Source of the DNA: Xestospongia muta
Lineage: Eukaryota > Porifera > Demospongiae > Haplosclerida > Petrosiidae
Length of the DNA stretch: 64,000 nt
Reading direction: 5' to 3'
Assembly (NCBI GenBank): GCA_963693285.1
Contig: OY848919.1
Span: forward strand, 248,001 to 312,000
The notes below the pieces were generated by a model. That model did no database searches, was not told where the DNA came from, and was given only the letters and a program-made list of their open reading frames with translations. The translations under genes were made by a program, and so were the position numbers. Of this stretch, positions 33,302 through 45,778 are shown piece after piece (the stretch's first letter is position 1; each line of letters starts with the position of its first letter).

Positions 33302-36300
33302 TCAAGAGATATTAAATGATAGACCAAGTCTTGCTGAGTTATGTGAGTACGTACCTGTAAGTCCTAAATGGTACCAGATGGGTGTCCAACTTGAACTAGA
33401 CCCCAGGAAGCTAAACGGTATTGATAAACTCCAGAATGCTAATGTCATGGATAAAATGACAAAGGTGTTTGAGCTATGGTTGGATACCAATCCACAAGCT
33501 ACAAGGAGACAAATTGTGGAGACATTGAGAAAGAATTCCATTGAAGAGATCACTCTTGCTGTGCAATATGAGACAAAATTGAGAGAATTATATCTCACCA
33601 CTACATCTGGTAAGTGAAAGTCTATTTAATAATGATAACTATTAACATTGTGATATTTCAATCTCCTTGTGTATAGTACCTGAAGTGTTGGAAGTATCCA
33701 ATGAAGCTAGCACTATTCTACAACATTATTATACTGCTTTAACACAGTCTCTGATCTATCCTGTTGATGTGTCTCAGTTATTGTATAGTGAGAGATGTAT
33801 CAGTGAAAGAACTCTGGATGACATTGAAACACTTGAAAGCTCAGCTGATTATAAGAAAACAACTCTCTTAACTGCTATACACACAGCAGTGTCTTTAGAT
33901 CATCTAAAACTTAAAGTCTTTGCACAAGTACTTTCCAAATTTGAGGAGATGAGGTTCCTAGGAAATAAAATCCTCAGTACATTTGGTAAGAACAAAGATA
34001 TATAGCTGTAACATTTATGTTAATTGTTTAGCTCAAAAGTTTCCTAATAATGAAGGAGAGTTAGTTCTTCAAGAGGTAGTACCTGATCATCAGATAAGCC
34101 TTGAAGATAGTGCTAGTGATATATTACGCTATCATTATGGGACCCTATCCCAATATTTACATCATCCTATCAATGTGGCACAACTCCTTTGTGAAGAGAA
34201 GGTAATATCTGATACAACCCTATCATATGTACAGGACAGTGGACGATCTCAGTCAGAGAGAAAGACTATCTTGTTAAAAGCATTACGTAGTGCTGTTCAT
34301 ATCAGTCATCATAACCTGGAGGTGTTTGCTAGTGTATTAAAGCATTCTTCTGAGAATGTAAAAATTGGTAATGCTATTTTCAATGATTATGGTTAGTATA
34401 TATAAACTATGAATAATATTATAGTACATATGAATATGATTATAGTGAAAACAGTCAAAGGAGACACCTTTCAGCATACTACATTATGTGCTAATAGTAG
34501 TGCACTACAAGGCAAGTATACAATTTGGATATATTTATAATGTAATGATTTTTACAATGTAGAGTCGAGAAGAATACCAATTCCTCAAAGTATGAGTCCA
34601 GAATTTAGTAACATCAGAACAGAATTTGGAATTACCTTTAATATTATCAGAGGTATCATTAAAAGTAACCCACCTCCATTGGAAGATATGAAAGAGTTCC
34701 TTGAAGATTGCTACTCTCCTCTTAAGCCCTCTTTAGCTCATGCTGAAACAATCAGTGACGTCTTAGATGTTGTTCGTGACAAGTGTACACTCATTGATAT
34801 CAACTATTTGGAGGCAGTGGTGAAGCGATTTCGCATAGAAGAAGCTAAGACACATATTGAGTCTTATAAGAAAACAATCGAAGAGTTTTGTCAAAAATCA
34901 ACTGTTCGTCTCTGTCTAGAGGAAATCTTTTCCGTAACAACCATCCCTACTCCTCTTACTGGTGAGACTGCTACATTTGTTCTCAATTGGGATCCAGATG
35001 GCTACACATTAAATGATATTAGAGCACTTCTCTCAGCTGTTTTCCAACGATTAGCAAAGAGGGTTACTGTGGAAGTTATCAAAGAGGGAAACTCTATCAT
35101 TGTAATGTGTACCTTTCCACTTGATCTACTGGGATCACTTATTGTTAAAGCTCATGAAACTGTTCATTTAATGAACAAGAAAGACTTGATGAAGCTTACA
35201 ATTGGTCATTGTACCATTTGGAATATACATGGAAGAGATCAGGTAAGTAATATAGACAGACTAATACAGACTAGACATTATGTAATGATATATACTATAG
35301 GTGAGAAGACTTGAGGAGGAGGTCACTTCTCAGAGAAGTAAATTAGCTGAGAGAGATCATAAAATAATGGAATTAGAATCATCTATTGAAGGTATGTCTA
35401 CAGCTGCAACACAAACACACACACACACATTGACTGATCAGATCTTATAGTAATAATATATATTTATTAAACACACATTAATTACATGTATTATATGTTA
35501 CATGTAGTTTTTACCAAAGGACCACAAGATCAATCATCAACTGACACTTTATCAGGTACATGTACATTAATTGAGATATAACTATGTCCCTAATGTAAAC
35601 AGAGAAGCTGAAACTATTAGACATAATCAGTAAGCCAAAGACCTTAGATCTTGACAAGTTAAAAAGACATAAAGAAGGTGAGCTATAATACTATTATTAC
35701 CATATATGGTTATATTCTCTAGTTACTGATAAAATTTTGATTGACAACCGAAAAGAAATTGAGCAATTAACCAGAGAAAAAGAAGGTGACTTTAAAAAAT
35801 GTTAGTATTATGTGCAATAATATGGTAATGTTTTATAGCTACTGGTAAAGTAGTAGTTGAAAAAATTGAAGAAATTGAGCAGTTAACCAGAGAAAAAGAA
35901 GGTGACTTTCAATACTGTTAGTATTATATACAAAAATATGGTAATGTTTTATAGCTACTGGTAAAGTAGTAGTTGAAAAAATTAAAGAAATTGAGCAATT
36001 AACCAGAGACAAAGAATGTGAGCTATAATACTGTTAATAGTAGTACATACCATATATGGTACTGTTTTATAGTTACTGATAAAGTATTATTAGAGAAACA
36101 AGAAGAAAACAAAATATTACAAGAAAAAATAACATCATTAACTTCACAATTAAAGGAGAGAGAAGGAGCAATCAGTCAATTGATGGAAAAGATGAAAAGT
36201 AAGAAAACTATAAAATATATCAGTGAAATTATTATAATTATTATTATCAGGTCTACAATCTCAAATATCAGAAATCAAGTCTGTCAAATCAGAGTCACTT

Positions 36301-37318
36301 GATGAGATAGTTACTGATAAATCAATACAAGATATGTCATCTAGTCAAGTTACATCACAAAGTGAAGAGAAGGAGACGGAATTAGTTATAACCAATGTGT
36401 CATCTGATGTTCAAGACAAGATATCATCTGATAATACAACAGTTACTAAAGTGACATCAAGTAGTCAAGGTATATTAGTATATATATGTTATCATATATT
36501 GTATGTGTTTGCTATAATATTTTAATATGAACTTCAATATGTTATATTATAACTATGACCTGGAAAGCTAGCATACTGACAGTGTTTATGTAGCATTCAG
36601 TATTCTCTTTTATATAGTCTTTTTCAGGTATTGGAAGGTAGATAACAATGATAGGACAAGTAAAAAGACATGGCCAAATTTTTGTTACCAATTAATAATT
36701 TATGAGGGTGTGGTCAATGATTCTATTCTTATCAAAGCAGTGAAATACATGAGTTTTATAACTTTAAAGACTCAAAACTTGTCAGAGTATTTAATATATT
36801 TAACTAGTAACTGAACAATATAGTTCTCACAAATAGTCTTAACAGAGAGGGACTAGCCCCATGAGACTAACTCACTAACACTGTACAGATAATCACTAGT
36901 TATTAACAGTAATGAATTATTTATATTGTTGATTTATTAACTTATCATATTACACAGTATCTCAACAATCACATCAACAATCTCCTGGATGGGAAAGTAG
37001 GGTTTTACTTAATGGACGTATCTTTTATAATACTCGTACTACTACCTGGGAGAAACCTCCTGTAGAAGCTATTGTCCAGTTCTCTTATACTAAAACAAAT
37101 AATGATCAACTAAACTTAAATATCAGAGATGTTATCAAAGTTGTTGTTAAGGTATATATGGAGAGACTTTATCCATTCATCTCTACTGAACATATTCATT
37201 TTAACAGGTTGATGAAGAATGGTACATGGGAACTCTTAATGGAGTACATGGGATGTTCCCTAAGAACTTTGTTATACTGTCTCCACCTCCTCTTCACAAA
37301 TTAAGTAAATCCTCTTAA
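33294..37318 (+). CDS. D2: paralogue of D1 with a degraded WW domain
   Basis: Exons: 33294-33609 Death domain (start at the internal Met of DMSFQEIL because the palindrome replaced the usual MAAND start); 33677-33985 and 34032-34391 CARD-like domains; 34446-34511, ending at a GC donor (CAAG/GCAAGT); 34563-35242 unnamed domain (FGITFNIIRGII, KCTLIDINYLEAVVKRF, EVIKEGNSIIVMCTF); 35301-35391, 35508-35555, 35603-35677 coiled coil; then tandemly multiplied mini-exons at about 35724-36010 (VVVEKI..IEQLTREKE type); about 36074-36198 and about 36251-36470; 36958-37151 WW/SH3; 37208-37318 SH3 end with TAA. The WW has lost ELLP and the IDH residues ([15 protein letters not shown]), so its fold is doubtful; the SH3 ([33 protein letters not shown]) looks sound. 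Confidence 0.75.
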
Positions 37319-39582
37319 TTATAACATCATTAATGATGATAGTATTAGGAGATGTATGTCAGTCATTATGATAATAATATATAACAATGAAGAGAATGAT
37401 ATTAAGAAATTCATAACATTTATTGATAGGGCACCTCCCTTTAAATATTTTAATACAAGCTAATGTATTACCTATAATGACATCATAATGATGTCATTAT
37501 ATGTATTTTGAATGTTAGTTCATTATGTCACATGTTTATTACATTACATTATATAATGTACAATATTAGTATCTACAATGATGATATGAAGTATGAACCA
37601 TTTTATCATATACTTTACATTATAATATAGTTTGGACACCTACTCCAGTGGGTGGACCCAATCAGACTATTAGTTAGCCAGTCCCTCTCCCACCAGTTAT
37701 ATTACTTAGTTATATCTGTGTATATCTTGTGTCTTGTTAATATTAATAGTTTATCTACTTTGGGAATATTCTATTAAAATATGTCAATCATTTATTAGAT
37801 AGAGCTAAGTGCTAAACCATTTGGTGTTCCTACCAAAATTTCTTGTCATGACATAATAACAGTTACCAGTGGATTTTTAATTGTAGTAATATTTCCTGTA
37901 ATCTCTGAATCATTATATTTAAGGTTTAATTTCTAGTCTCCATCCAATTCAGTCTTTAAAGGGTTAAAATTTCATTAATAGTTTACCATACATCAATTTA
38001 AAACCATATCTAATGTTCCTGTTATATGGTATTTTCCATCATTCATCATCATGTTATATCAACCATACTACAGCATGGATCAGTAATTTATAGTTATCAT
38101 ACTCAAGGTAGACCAGTAGAGACATTTAGAGTAAAGTATATTGAAAGTAACATGACAAGTCTGTTTATTTCAATCCTTCATCTACATCTACTTAGATATA
38201 TGTTGTCATAGTAACCTAACATATATATATAATAGAATAGGATGCTGATAGTATAGGATGGTCCTACCTATACAGGTCCAACCTGTTGTAAAGTATAACA
38301 AGCAGCATAATTATTATTCACATTGATCCATTTCAGTTAATTAGAGAATAAATACCAACACAACTACATGTAATACACAATATAGTTTTGTTAATACATG
38401 AAGTGTGTCTTTAAAATATTACAACAAACATTACATGTAACAATATATTAATATAAAGATCAACTTTATCTTTATAGACTAGACTGGTTTCATTGTGTCT
38501 TATATACTCTCTTATCACTAACTATTTCCTTGTACATTATTTCTATAGAGTCATCTCTAATATCAGAGTCAACATCAGATCAAATCAAGACAGAACATGT
38601 ACAAGACACATCATCTGAAACTAAAAGTAAGTTAATAAAAAATTAGGAATTGTTTGTATTGTATATGTTATTAATAATATCTTTACAATATAACATCATT
38701 AACTATATTTAATTATAACTATTAATTATAAATGATAAAAAATAACAATAGATATTAATACAAAATCTCCTGATTTACTGTATTAACTATTAAAGAACAT
38801 GTAGCACTGAACATTGTTTAGTGTATCAGTTAATTTGCTAGATATAACTTCTTAGACTTGTAAGGGCTCCTCTTTTTAAGTATTTCATTGCAGACTAAGA
38901 GTCTTAAGTGGACAGTAAGTGTTATCATTATAGTAATGACATCATAATGATCTAATTACATTTATAATAAAATAGTTAGTTCTAATAAAGCATGTCACAT
39001 GTCCATACAGTTCTATCTGCAATGTTATGTGTACCATTTTCTCTCTCATATACTATTCACTAGTGATATCAATAAGTACTGCATTTTGTAGACTAAGAAA
39101 CATGAAAAACTTTAATATGACTCACAAAAAAACACTCTAATTACAATACCACACCCAAGTTAGGTTGATGACGTGTGTCGTTATTGGAATTCCACTAAAC
39201 CACAGTCATTCTCAACATGAACAGAACATAGTACTTTAAATACTGTGTAGTCTGGAAACCCAATCAAATAGGTGGGCAGTCTTACATAGCTAGCCACTCC
39301 CCTCTCTCAATAGCTATATTTATGGAGTCCCCAATGTCTGTGTGTAACAATATTTATCAGCCTTTCTTTAAGTATTAGTACTTTATAGTCTTTGGGAGTA
39401 TTCTATTAAAATACTCAGAACTAAGAACTGGTACTATTGAATTGACACTACACTAAACAATATAATTGTTATTCAATATAGTTTTGTAAAGGTACTAATG
39501 TGTATAGTGTATGTAAATTTAAGCCTGTTTATAGAATCTGTTCATCTCTGTACATCATTACTATAGTAACCTAACATTAGTA
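37319..39582. other. D2-LRR2 spacer with the conserved candidate exon
   Basis: Collinear with the D1-LRR1 spacer but lacking about 500 bp just before the LRR promoter. The phase-1 candidate exon is at about 38550-38628 (ESSLISESTSDQIKTEHVQD) with AG/GTAAGT borders. Nothing else coding is seen. Confidence 0.5.
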
Positions 39583-40267
39583 ATGGCGTCATCTTCTTTG
39601 CTAGGTCTTGACAATCGTAGTTGAGCATGTTAGAGTGTGTGTATAGCTATTGTTGTGTGTGTAAAATATTATATAGTAACTATGTTTTATTATAGGAGAC
39701 ACTGGAAGTGTTGAGTGGGACAGTGATAGAGTTACACTTACTTCATCTACTGTGGCGGAAAGTAAAGAAGTGATATGTCAATTAAAGAGAGAACAAGACA
39801 CAACATGGAGTATTGTACTTGACTCATTATCTCCTCAAAGTTTACTTACAATATTAACTGATATTAATGAATGTCAAGTGAGGGAACTTTATATATTTGA
39901 CACACATTTTGATAATAACTGTGTCAATCAACTATTACAAGCCCTAACTGATAATCAAACAATGAGGAGCCTATATCTTATCTCCTCACCTCTCGTACCA
40001 GATACTTACCACTTATTAACAACTGCTGTAGCTGATAATAAAATAATCAAGGAATTAGGCTTGTGGCATGATGATTACATTACTAATAATGACATACCTC
40101 ATCTCTCTCATCTCATAACTAACAATAAAACATTACAAGTACTATATCTCTATGGCTGTCCTAAAATTACTGAATTTGGTATACAACAATTACAAAGTGT
40201 TAGTGATAAAAATAATAGTTTGGAGAGTTTGTTTATTAATGATTATTATCTCCTTAATCAATATTAG
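39583..40267 (+). CDS. LRR2: short leucine-rich-repeat protein
   Basis: Two exons, 39583-39616 (MASSSLLGLDN) and 39696-40267, joined at phase 1. The LRR series reads LYIFDTHFDNNCVNQLLQAL, MRSLYLISSPLVPDTYHLL, KELGLWHDDYITNNDIPHL and LQVLYLYGCPKITEFGIQQL, ending LLNQY and TAG. About 200 residues. It is longer at the C-terminus than LRR1, which reads GERLC at the equivalent site. Variable positions fall mainly on the predicted concave strand residues, as in ligand-binding LRRs; this is an impression, not a test. Confidence 0.78.
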
Positions 40268-40568
40268 TTATTTTTGTACTTTGACAAAATTTTTTACTAA
40301 ATATAAATTCAAATTCAAATAAGTCAATTATTAGTTAAATACTTTAGTTTCCAGTTCTTTGTCTTCTAACAAAGTTAACAATTTTTATAATTCACTTCTT
40401 CTCTAGAAAAAATCAACTTCTCTACTTGACAATTGACCACGCCTACATTAATTAATAATAAAAGCTTTAATATTATTGTTATTTCTAATATTTACAAATA
40501 CAATTAGAACAAACAAACTAGACTAAATTGTACATTAATAGGCCTCTAGTTAGTAGCTATATAAAATT

Positions 40569-41867
40569 CTAACTTATGGTTTACTCAGCTGGATAAAGGG
40601 TACTCTATCTGTGCAATCTTTTTTGATCTAACTAAAGCATTTGACTCGGTTCCACATCAACCCCTCTTGATGTACTTTTTTCACTTGACATTTCTCATCA
40701 TCTTATGGTTTGGCTTCAAAGCTATCTCACACTTCGATCTCAGCAGGTTGTTGTTGATGGCTGTTCTTTTTCTAAGTCCACCGTCCTATCTGGTGTTCCT
40801 CAAGGCTTGATTCTTGGACCACTTCTCTTCATTTTGTATGTGAATGACATATTCCAGTTAACTTTCTCCTCAACTTCATCCATCATCCTATATGCTGACG
40901 ACATCCTTCTATTGTGTCCCTTCAAATCATCCTTTGAATTTTCACTTGCACAATCTAACGTTAATATTCTCTCTTCCTGGGTCAAATCTAAACACCTAAC
41001 AATTAATCACTCAAAAACCAAATGCATGATCATTTCCAGAAAGTCTCCTACATCCTTTGCTACTCTTCCTTCTCTTTTCCTTGATGGATCACCTCTTGAA
41101 TTAGTCTCTTCATATAAGTACCTACGTGTTACTCTAACCTCTAACCTCTCCTGGTCTACTCACATCAATGAAACCTGTTCCAAGGTCAAGAAACTGCTTG
41201 GCTACATCTATCATCAATTTTACTATAGCTCTTCTTATGTTCTTATTAAATTGTACTTGACATTAGTCCTCCCCATCCTTATGTACAGCTCCTCTGTTTG
41301 GGATCCATATTCCATTCCTAACATCAATAAATTGGAAAAAGTTCAACACTTTGCCCTAAAGCTCTGCAGTAGACCTCTGACTATCGTCTACTTCTACAAC
41401 TCTTCAATCTTCCTTCTCTATCCTCCTGTAGAACAACATCCAAGCTTGTCCTTTTATACAAGTTCATCTTTAGTAAGCTCTACATTCCTGCTGGCTCTTT
41501 TATTTAAAAAACAGTCCTCTTATAATTTACGTTCTTCCCACCCTTTAAACTTGAATCTGCCCTTCTCCAGATCTTCTGCTACCCTCAACTTCTTCCTTCC
41601 CAGTGCTATCTCCCGTAGAATTCCCTTCCCTCATCATTCAAAGATCTCAACTCTGCAAGTCAGTTCAATCAAAGTATTTGTTATATACTTTAGAATCATC
41701 AGGAATATAGCTTACATATTGTTCATAGTTATTTATTCATTCACCTGTTAATATTATCACTCATCATAAATCCTTCACCTCCTATTTTATTTTATGTTAT
41801 TGTTTTTGATGCTCTTTATATTAGCTTTGCTATTGAGTGTCTTTTGTGTTTTAATAAAAAAATAAAA
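40569..41867 (+). mobile_element. 5'-truncated non-LTR retrotransposon (LINE) with reverse transcriptase
   Basis: The reverse transcriptase core is visible: FFDLTKAFDSVPH near 40620, then after a one-base frameshift LSGVPQGLILGPLLFILYVN, the catalytic YADDILLL box near 40895, and SYKYLRVTLTSNLSWSTHIN. The C-terminal part follows up to about 41751 and a poly(A)-like tail at 41851-41871. The empty site at about 28905 after LRR1 defines both ends and a short target duplication (AAAATT). The ORF starts inside the RT domain and carries the frameshift, so it is dead. Clade (CR1/L2/jockey-like) is not determined. Confidence 0.85.
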
Positions 41868-42638
41868 AAAATTAAATATTATCGCTACGTCTAATACCAT
41901 TAATTACTACTGCTAATAAAAAATCCATTAATTAAAGCCAATTAATTTGTCAAATCGCCCAAAAACTTATTTCCTACACACACAGTTCACTTAACAAATT
42001 AATATTATATTTAATAACACGTTCTATTTAATAATACACTCACTTTTAACAATTCCATGAAAGTACTGATCCATGCAACATCAGAAGATTTCTTGATAAC
42101 ATTACAACTATTAACTTACTACTAAACAAACTTAGTTTCTATTAACAGTAGTAGACTGTATCTAGTAGTTAGCAGTTTTGCTATATAGTTAGTTATCTTC
42201 TATCATTAGTAGTTTCTAGTAAAGAAGGCTTAAAGCAGTAAAGACTTAAGCAGCAAACTTTTCTCAGACAGCTGCTGCCTTCTACACCTCTTACTTTAAT
42301 GGCTGTTGTGTGTAACTATGGAAAAATGCAAACCGAAAATAAACATGGCGGTAAGAGTGTTGTTTTATTATTAAACAGACTACAGACTGAAGGAAGAGGA
42401 GGAGACAAAGGAATATTATGTCAAAAGTTCATATGATGTCTGTTCTAGTCAAGTAATAATGAAAACTATTAGTTACAGGTAGCTATCATTAACAGTGGAA
42501 AATTTCATTCTCCAGTTAGTTGAGAATACGACTTGATATCCTATAACCTGTGAACTTGATACCTACAGGAACATAACAATTGTGTCTTTTCTCCCTTGGA
42601 GATCCAATCAGCTTGAGTTCTATTGAGTTGTTCAGATA

Positions 42639-43088
42639 TTATGTTTCTTTCTCTACTGCCAACACAAGATCCTCTTCCTCTTCCAAATTAGTTCATTGCT
42701 TTGAGCCAACAAGACTCTCTCAGCACTCCTACTTTTGTCATCTAATTTGTCTATGAAATTCTCTTCCACCAATTGATATCTCTATTTCTCTTCCTACTAT
42801 CAAACTACATCTAAAGCAGGTGCTCTGGAGCCACTCTTTATCTCATTTTGATTCATCCAACACTTGCACTTTTCATGTCCTCTGTCCCTGTAACAAGTGC
42901 AGTCACCTCCCTATCTACCCTAAATTTAACTGTTCAACTCTCTCTTAATTAACCATCTGGGTGCCAGTAGAACGTACTGGCATGCATCCAATGTACCTCC
43001 ATTGATTCTGATTCTTAACTGTCAAACTAATTTATATCATTTTGTTGCATTGGGAAACAACAACAACAACAATAATAAAAATAATAAT
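42639..43088 (+). mobile_element. 3' piece of a second LINE
   Basis: Compared with 29590-29600 after LRR1, about 450 bp are inserted. The insert encodes a C-terminal LINE-like fragment (FHVLCPCNKCSHLPIYPKF) and ends in (AAC)n(AAT)n repeats at 43058-43085, typical of LINE 3' tails. It has no RT region. Confidence 0.65.
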
Positions 43089-43474
43089 AATAACATAATG
43101 AAGGTAAGTTTCACTATATTGTCTACAAACATGACCTAGTTACAACGTCAATCAAAGTCTATAACATGTTTTCTCTTGACTAAATGTAAGTTTGTCCTTC
43201 TAATATCACTTTGACATATATCTACATTATGTAGCTTTTCAAGTGATGTCAAGTAGTTGATGATCTAGAACAAGTAAATAGTCTCTCTCTTGAACATAAA
43301 ACAGACACACTTCAATATCATATAAAATAAATGAAGGTCTTTATATACCAGCACTGGCTATTGGATTAAATCAAGTACTAGGTCCATATTGTCATTTTTA
43401 TTATTTTATTCTATTGTTGTATACAACATTTGAGAGTGACAAATAAATTAACAATATAATATAACTAACATGCA

Positions 43475-44885
43475 TTATACAAATCAATAAAATTAATTAT
43501 CATTTGATATGAATGTTGTGACAATGAGTGTAACTATTGATCATGTTTTGAAACTACTGACTATGTCTTATTCTGAGGACAACTAGTTACTCCTTGTAAG
43601 TCCATAGCTTCAGACAACTTCCCAAAATTTAAACATAACTAACAATTATTAGGTAGTTTTAATGATTAAGTTACTGCTCATTATTAAGTGGTCACTTCCT
43701 GTTAAGTATACATGTATACATATAAAAAAAACATAATATATATAATATTTGTGGAGAAGCTCTTTAGATCTTTTTTATTGTTTTCATAAAATTTGATCAA
43801 AGTGATAATATCTCTAACCAGTCTGTTAATCCATTAACTATTTCATTGATCCATTCCATTCCATTCATCCATATACTGTATTATATAATTTCTATCTACC
43901 TAGTACCACACACATCAGACATTTGATGATCACTGATCTCCAAAGATGACAAATACTTGAGACACTAAATTTTACTAGTTAAATATCTGACAATTATGTT
44001 GTTTTGTTCTCTTATTTATATTATCTTTATTGTATTAGTGTTGTATACAAATATACTCCTAATAAAATAATATATTATAATACTGACAATTGTAATGTTT
44101 GTCAGCTACAGAAGAGAAATACTTCAATCTCCTTCAATATCACATCAAATAGACACTAGAACAAGAGTTATATATATTATAATAATAATAAAGATTATAA
44201 AAATATTGATATATTATTGACTTGTTTTCAACATAGGAGGAGCTGAAGTAGATAACAGTTCATGTACTAATTCTAGTAAAATAAAAGGAAATAAACAACA
44301 GCTACTTCTGTAAATATCTGAGTTACTTACTAGCACTTTGTGATTTGAGACCCTCTTGTTCACGAGCAATTACTTCTTCAACTCCCTACAATAATACAGT
44401 TATGATCTCTCTCTCTCTATCAGTGTGTAACAAGACAGACCTCTTGTATCATAGGTGTTGTCAGTGTTGGTATAGTACATAGTATGATCACATTCATGTA
44501 TATGAAGTTGGTTGACTTACACTACAATCTCATTTATTCCATTTTTAATTCATTAAAACCTTTAAATTTTTTAAATTTCTATTGACATATGGACATTCAA
44601 GATACTATATGACAACATGACTATTATAAATATGAAATGAACTAATGTTGTTTACTTTAACACTGTATGTTATTGGTAATCTTCAGTTACTTGAACCAGA
44701 TAAGTGGATTATTTTAGTATAGTTTAGTTTAGGAGTGGGGTTTACCTAGCTTTGTAGGTCAGTTATAAATCACATTAGATCACAAGAAATATAAATTATT
44801 ATTACTTTCTTTCATCGTAACATTTATTGGTGTTCCTTCAGCATAATATAACAGTTTTCAAAGTACGAATTTATCTCACTTTTTA
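43475..44885. repeat. First copy of a 1.4-kb duplicated block
   Basis: Nearly identical to 45780-47150, from AAATCAATAAAATTAATTAT to CAGTTTTCAAAGTACGAA. It contains two candidate minus-strand exons. One (about 44385-44332) reads GVEEVIAREQEGLKSQSA, flanked by AG and GTAAGT. The other (about 44500-44441) ends PTLTTPMIQE with a GT donor. I cannot name the gene they belong to. Confidence 0.75.
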
Positions 44886-45778
44886 CAGTTAATAAAATGT
44901 CAAGTACAAGCTACTTGTGAGAGATGCTCAGGTACTGGTGGAGAACCAGGTACAAAAACCAAAGTTTGTCCATATTGTTGTGGATCTGGAGAGGTTTGTT
45001 AACGATATCATTGTAAGATGTCTTATCTGTCATTACAGGAAGTGATAAGTACTGGTTTCTTTCATATGAAATATTATTATACCTTCAGTGTAGTTTCCAT
45101 GATCTTTAGACACCCGCTCTTGATATTGAGTGGCAGCTGCCTTCATATGACCAAAAGGAGATAGGTGGAATTAGGTGTTACCATGGTTACCAACAAATTC
45201 TTACTTGGTTTATTCTTTTTGTCTTATTTTTTCCAGTTCATCATCATCAAGACGATCTAAACGTTCTATTTCCTGATCTAACTGCTCTTCAATAACTTTA
45301 CTTGCCTCTAATAAAGTCCTCTCTACTCCTTGCAGTGCCATTTTAATTAAGAGGTGTGGTTAGTGAGAATAATGGAGTTAGAGTCAATAGTACTAGACAC
45401 AGAAAGAGTAAGTTATTAAAATATAATAAAATAATTTATCTCAACTTTTTGCAGTTAATAAAATGTCAAGATGTTCAATGTGGTCTATTAGTTGGTCTAG
45501 TACCATCTAATAAAGACCGTTCCCTTGTAATTGTAGGGGTTACCTCATGTAATAACGTATCTGAACTTACAGTGACTGGTGAACAAATACCTCTTCCTAA
45601 TTTGAAGGAGGGGTCTCAATTTATTCATCAACACTATCCAGCTGGTACTGATGTTGTCGGGTTATTTTGTAGAGTAAAATGGGCGGAGCTATCAGAGACT
45701 CAATTGAAAGAGTTACATAAGGGTATGCAAGATCATGGTATTAACAAGGTGGGTGTGTCATGTCATATGACACATTAT
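44886..45778. pseudogene. Chimeric duplicate: DNAJA3 zinc-finger exon, TXNDC9 exons 2-1, UFSP2 exons 1-2
   Basis: A copy of 48355-49220. It begins with the UFSP2 exon-2 acceptor (TTTTTACAGTTAATAAAATG), which switches at GTCAAG/TACAAG into the DNAJA3 CxxCxGxG exon ([21 protein letters not shown]). The TXNDC9 exon 2 and exon 1 (45341-45205) follow on the minus strand, then UFSP2 exon 1 (45371-45406) and exon 2 (about 45454-45747). The TXNDC9 exon 2 acceptor CAG is mutated. No further UFSP2 exons follow because the 43475-type block starts at about 45779. None of the three pieces can be complete. Confidence 0.8.
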
